Shown: positions 63,213-64,000 of the stretch, one piece after another | Layout: every line of letters starts with the position of its first letter | How positions within the stretch are numbered: position 1 is the first letter of the stretch | Origin: Lachnospiraceae bacterium | Lineage (GTDB): Bacteria; Bacillota; Clostridia; Lachnospirales; Lachnospiraceae | Length of the DNA: 64,000 nt | NCBI GenBank assembly: GCA_018384375.1 | Contig: JAHAYJ010000074.1 | Location: 1-64,000 of the forward strand | Reading direction: 5' to 3' | Notes under the pieces: model-generated | What the model saw: only the letters and a program-made list of their open reading frames with translations | Told to the model about the DNA's origin: nothing | Databases searched by the model: none | Position numbers and translations under genes: made by a program

Positions 63213-64000
63213 CTAAGCACCGAACCGTTCCACGAATTCCTCCTCCGAAATAATGGGGATTCCCAGTTCCTGTGCTTTACGATTTTTTGATGAAGTCGAC
63301 CGGACGTCATTATTCACAAGGAAGTTCGTTTTGGAGGTGACACTTCCGGTCACCTTTCCGCCAGCCGCCTCCACATAAGCTTTGAATTCATCCCGGTTCT
63401 TGTAGTGATGTACATCTCCCGTAATAACAAAGGTAAGTCCCTCACACTTTCCTCCCTCTGTCACCCGGAAATTTACCTTTACTATTGTAACCTCTTTTAA
63501 TAATGCTTTCAAGGATGACTTGTTCTTCTCGTCCTCATACCATTCCATCACGGAATTTGATTTTTCCGGTCCGATTCCGTCAATGTCCTCAAAGCCTTCT
63601 TTCCTTTCCAATCGATCCAGGAATCCATCAAAACCGCAAGATGCAACTATTTTCTTCCCCGCATCCAGACCGATCATCGGAATACAGAGCGCATATAAAA
63701 AGTTCACCGGATGTACCTGCCTGCTCCTTTCAATTGCCTTCAACATATTTTCACAGGACTTTTCTCCAAAGCCTTCCATATGTCTGATGGTGTCCGCATG
63801 CTTCGCCAGCTGATAAATATCTGCGAACTCACTGATAAATCCAGCATTCATAAAGCGCAGCATAGTCTGGATCGATAATCCGTCGATATCCATACCGGAT
63901 TTACTCACGAATCTGGTAAATTTCTTTACATGCTTTGCACTGCAATCCGGATTCGTACAATGAAGCGTCTTTGTCCTGCTTTTGGGACTGATTCTGATCT
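63213..64000 (-). CDS. ligA: NAD-dependent DNA ligase, C-terminal part (runs off window)
   Basis: The frame is open to the window end and encodes about 262 residues. It starts inside the zinc finger (LHCTNPDCSAKHVKKFTRFV), passes through the helix-hairpin-helix region (DIDGLS, GFGEKSCENML, IDGIGPEKSNSVMEWYED) and ends with a BRCT domain (GLTFVITGDVHHYKNRDEFK, SKTNFLVNNDV). The catalytic Lys and adenylation domain lie outside the window. An internal GTG at 63908 is not the real start. Confidence 0.93.
   Translation of the reverse strand, partial: IRISPKSRTKTLHCTNPDCSAKHVKKFTRFVSKSGMDIDGLSIQTMLRFMNAGFISEFADIYQLAKHADTIRHMEGFGEKSCENMLKAIERSRQVHPVNFLYALCIPMIGLDAGKKIVASCGFDGFLDRLERKEGFEDIDGIGPEKSNSVMEWYEDEKNKSSLKALLKEVTIVKVNFRVTEGGKCEGLTFVITGDVHHYKNRDEFKAYVEAAGGKVTGSVTSKTNFLVNNDVRSTSSKNRKAQELGIPIISEEEFVERFGA

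Noticed and set aside
1-64000. CRISPR arrays, tRNA or rRNA genes, insertion sequences
   Set aside because: No regularly spaced repeats, cloverleaf-like intergenic segments, rRNA stretches or transposase motifs were seen.

Overview
The window reads as chromosomal DNA of a strictly anaerobic, low-to-mid GC member of the Clostridia, most likely family Lachnospiraceae. Supporting signs are a complete Rnf complex with an ApbE flavin transferase, a sodium-pump decarboxylase cluster, a giant 2-hydroxyacyl-CoA dehydratase activase followed by a DUF4317 gene, strong AGGAGG-type ribosome binding sites, and the gene order yqzL-recO beside era. No rRNA, tRNA, CRISPR array, phage or insertion sequence was seen, so this is mostly core chromosome.

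Layout. 1-5.9 kb: the start of an unrecognised gene, citrate synthase (gltA, plus strand), a response-regulator diguanylate cyclase, threonine synthase and a SleB-like wall hydrolase. 6-9.1 kb: a degenerate AP2/HNH protein, a membrane-anchored GH25 lysozyme and ApbE. 9.1-15.2 kb (minus): rnfCDGEAB followed by an iron-sulfur aldo/keto reductase. 15.4-22.8 kb: a DEDD exonuclease, then a tightly packed minus-strand chain TetR / RpiR / HI0933-type flavoprotein / cmk / ispH / S1 protein / cheR. 22.9-27.6 kb: a wall amidase, a NYN-LOTUS protein, a LacI regulator and a secreted glycosidase that looks like a GH26/GH5 chimera. 28-33.3 kb: a five-gene membrane carboxyltransferase/decarboxylase sodium pump. 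33.4-41 kb: asparaginase, two D,D-carboxypeptidases, scpAB, deoC, a metallophosphoesterase, a CmpB-like membrane protein and rpsU. 41-48.9 kb: alaS, glyS, a lipoprotein, recO, yqzL, era and a DUF4349 lipoprotein. 48.9-54 kb: an M16C peptidase, an unknown protein, a sigma-like protein and an inactive rhomboid-like membrane protein. 54.2-59.7 kb (plus): the activase and DUF4317. 59.7-64 kb (minus): a frameshifted PocR/chemoreceptor-like gene, an EAL-HDOD protein, a small coiled-coil protein, homoserine O-acetyltransferase and the 3' part of ligA.

How the genes work together. Rnf couples ferredoxin:NAD oxidoreduction to an ion gradient, and ApbE would attach FMN to RnfG and RnfD. The mmdA-like/oadG/biotin carrier/oadB/oadA cluster would exploit or build a sodium gradient through biotin-dependent carboxyl transfer; it carries two different carboxyltransferases, so a membrane-bound transcarboxylase is possible. 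Citrate synthase feeds on the same oxaloacetate pool. CheR, the GGDEF protein, the EAL-HDOD protein and the PocR/MCP relic point to a chemotactic or c-di-GMP-responsive cell.

The most striking observations are the GH26/GH5 hybrid glycosidase with its own LacI regulator and palindrome-rich upstream region, the single-base frameshift in the PocR/MCP gene, the dual-carboxyltransferase sodium pump, a cysteine-rich tail on RnfE, paired 12-bp palindromes between ansA and dacF, and a hairpin that would hide the yqzL ribosome binding site.
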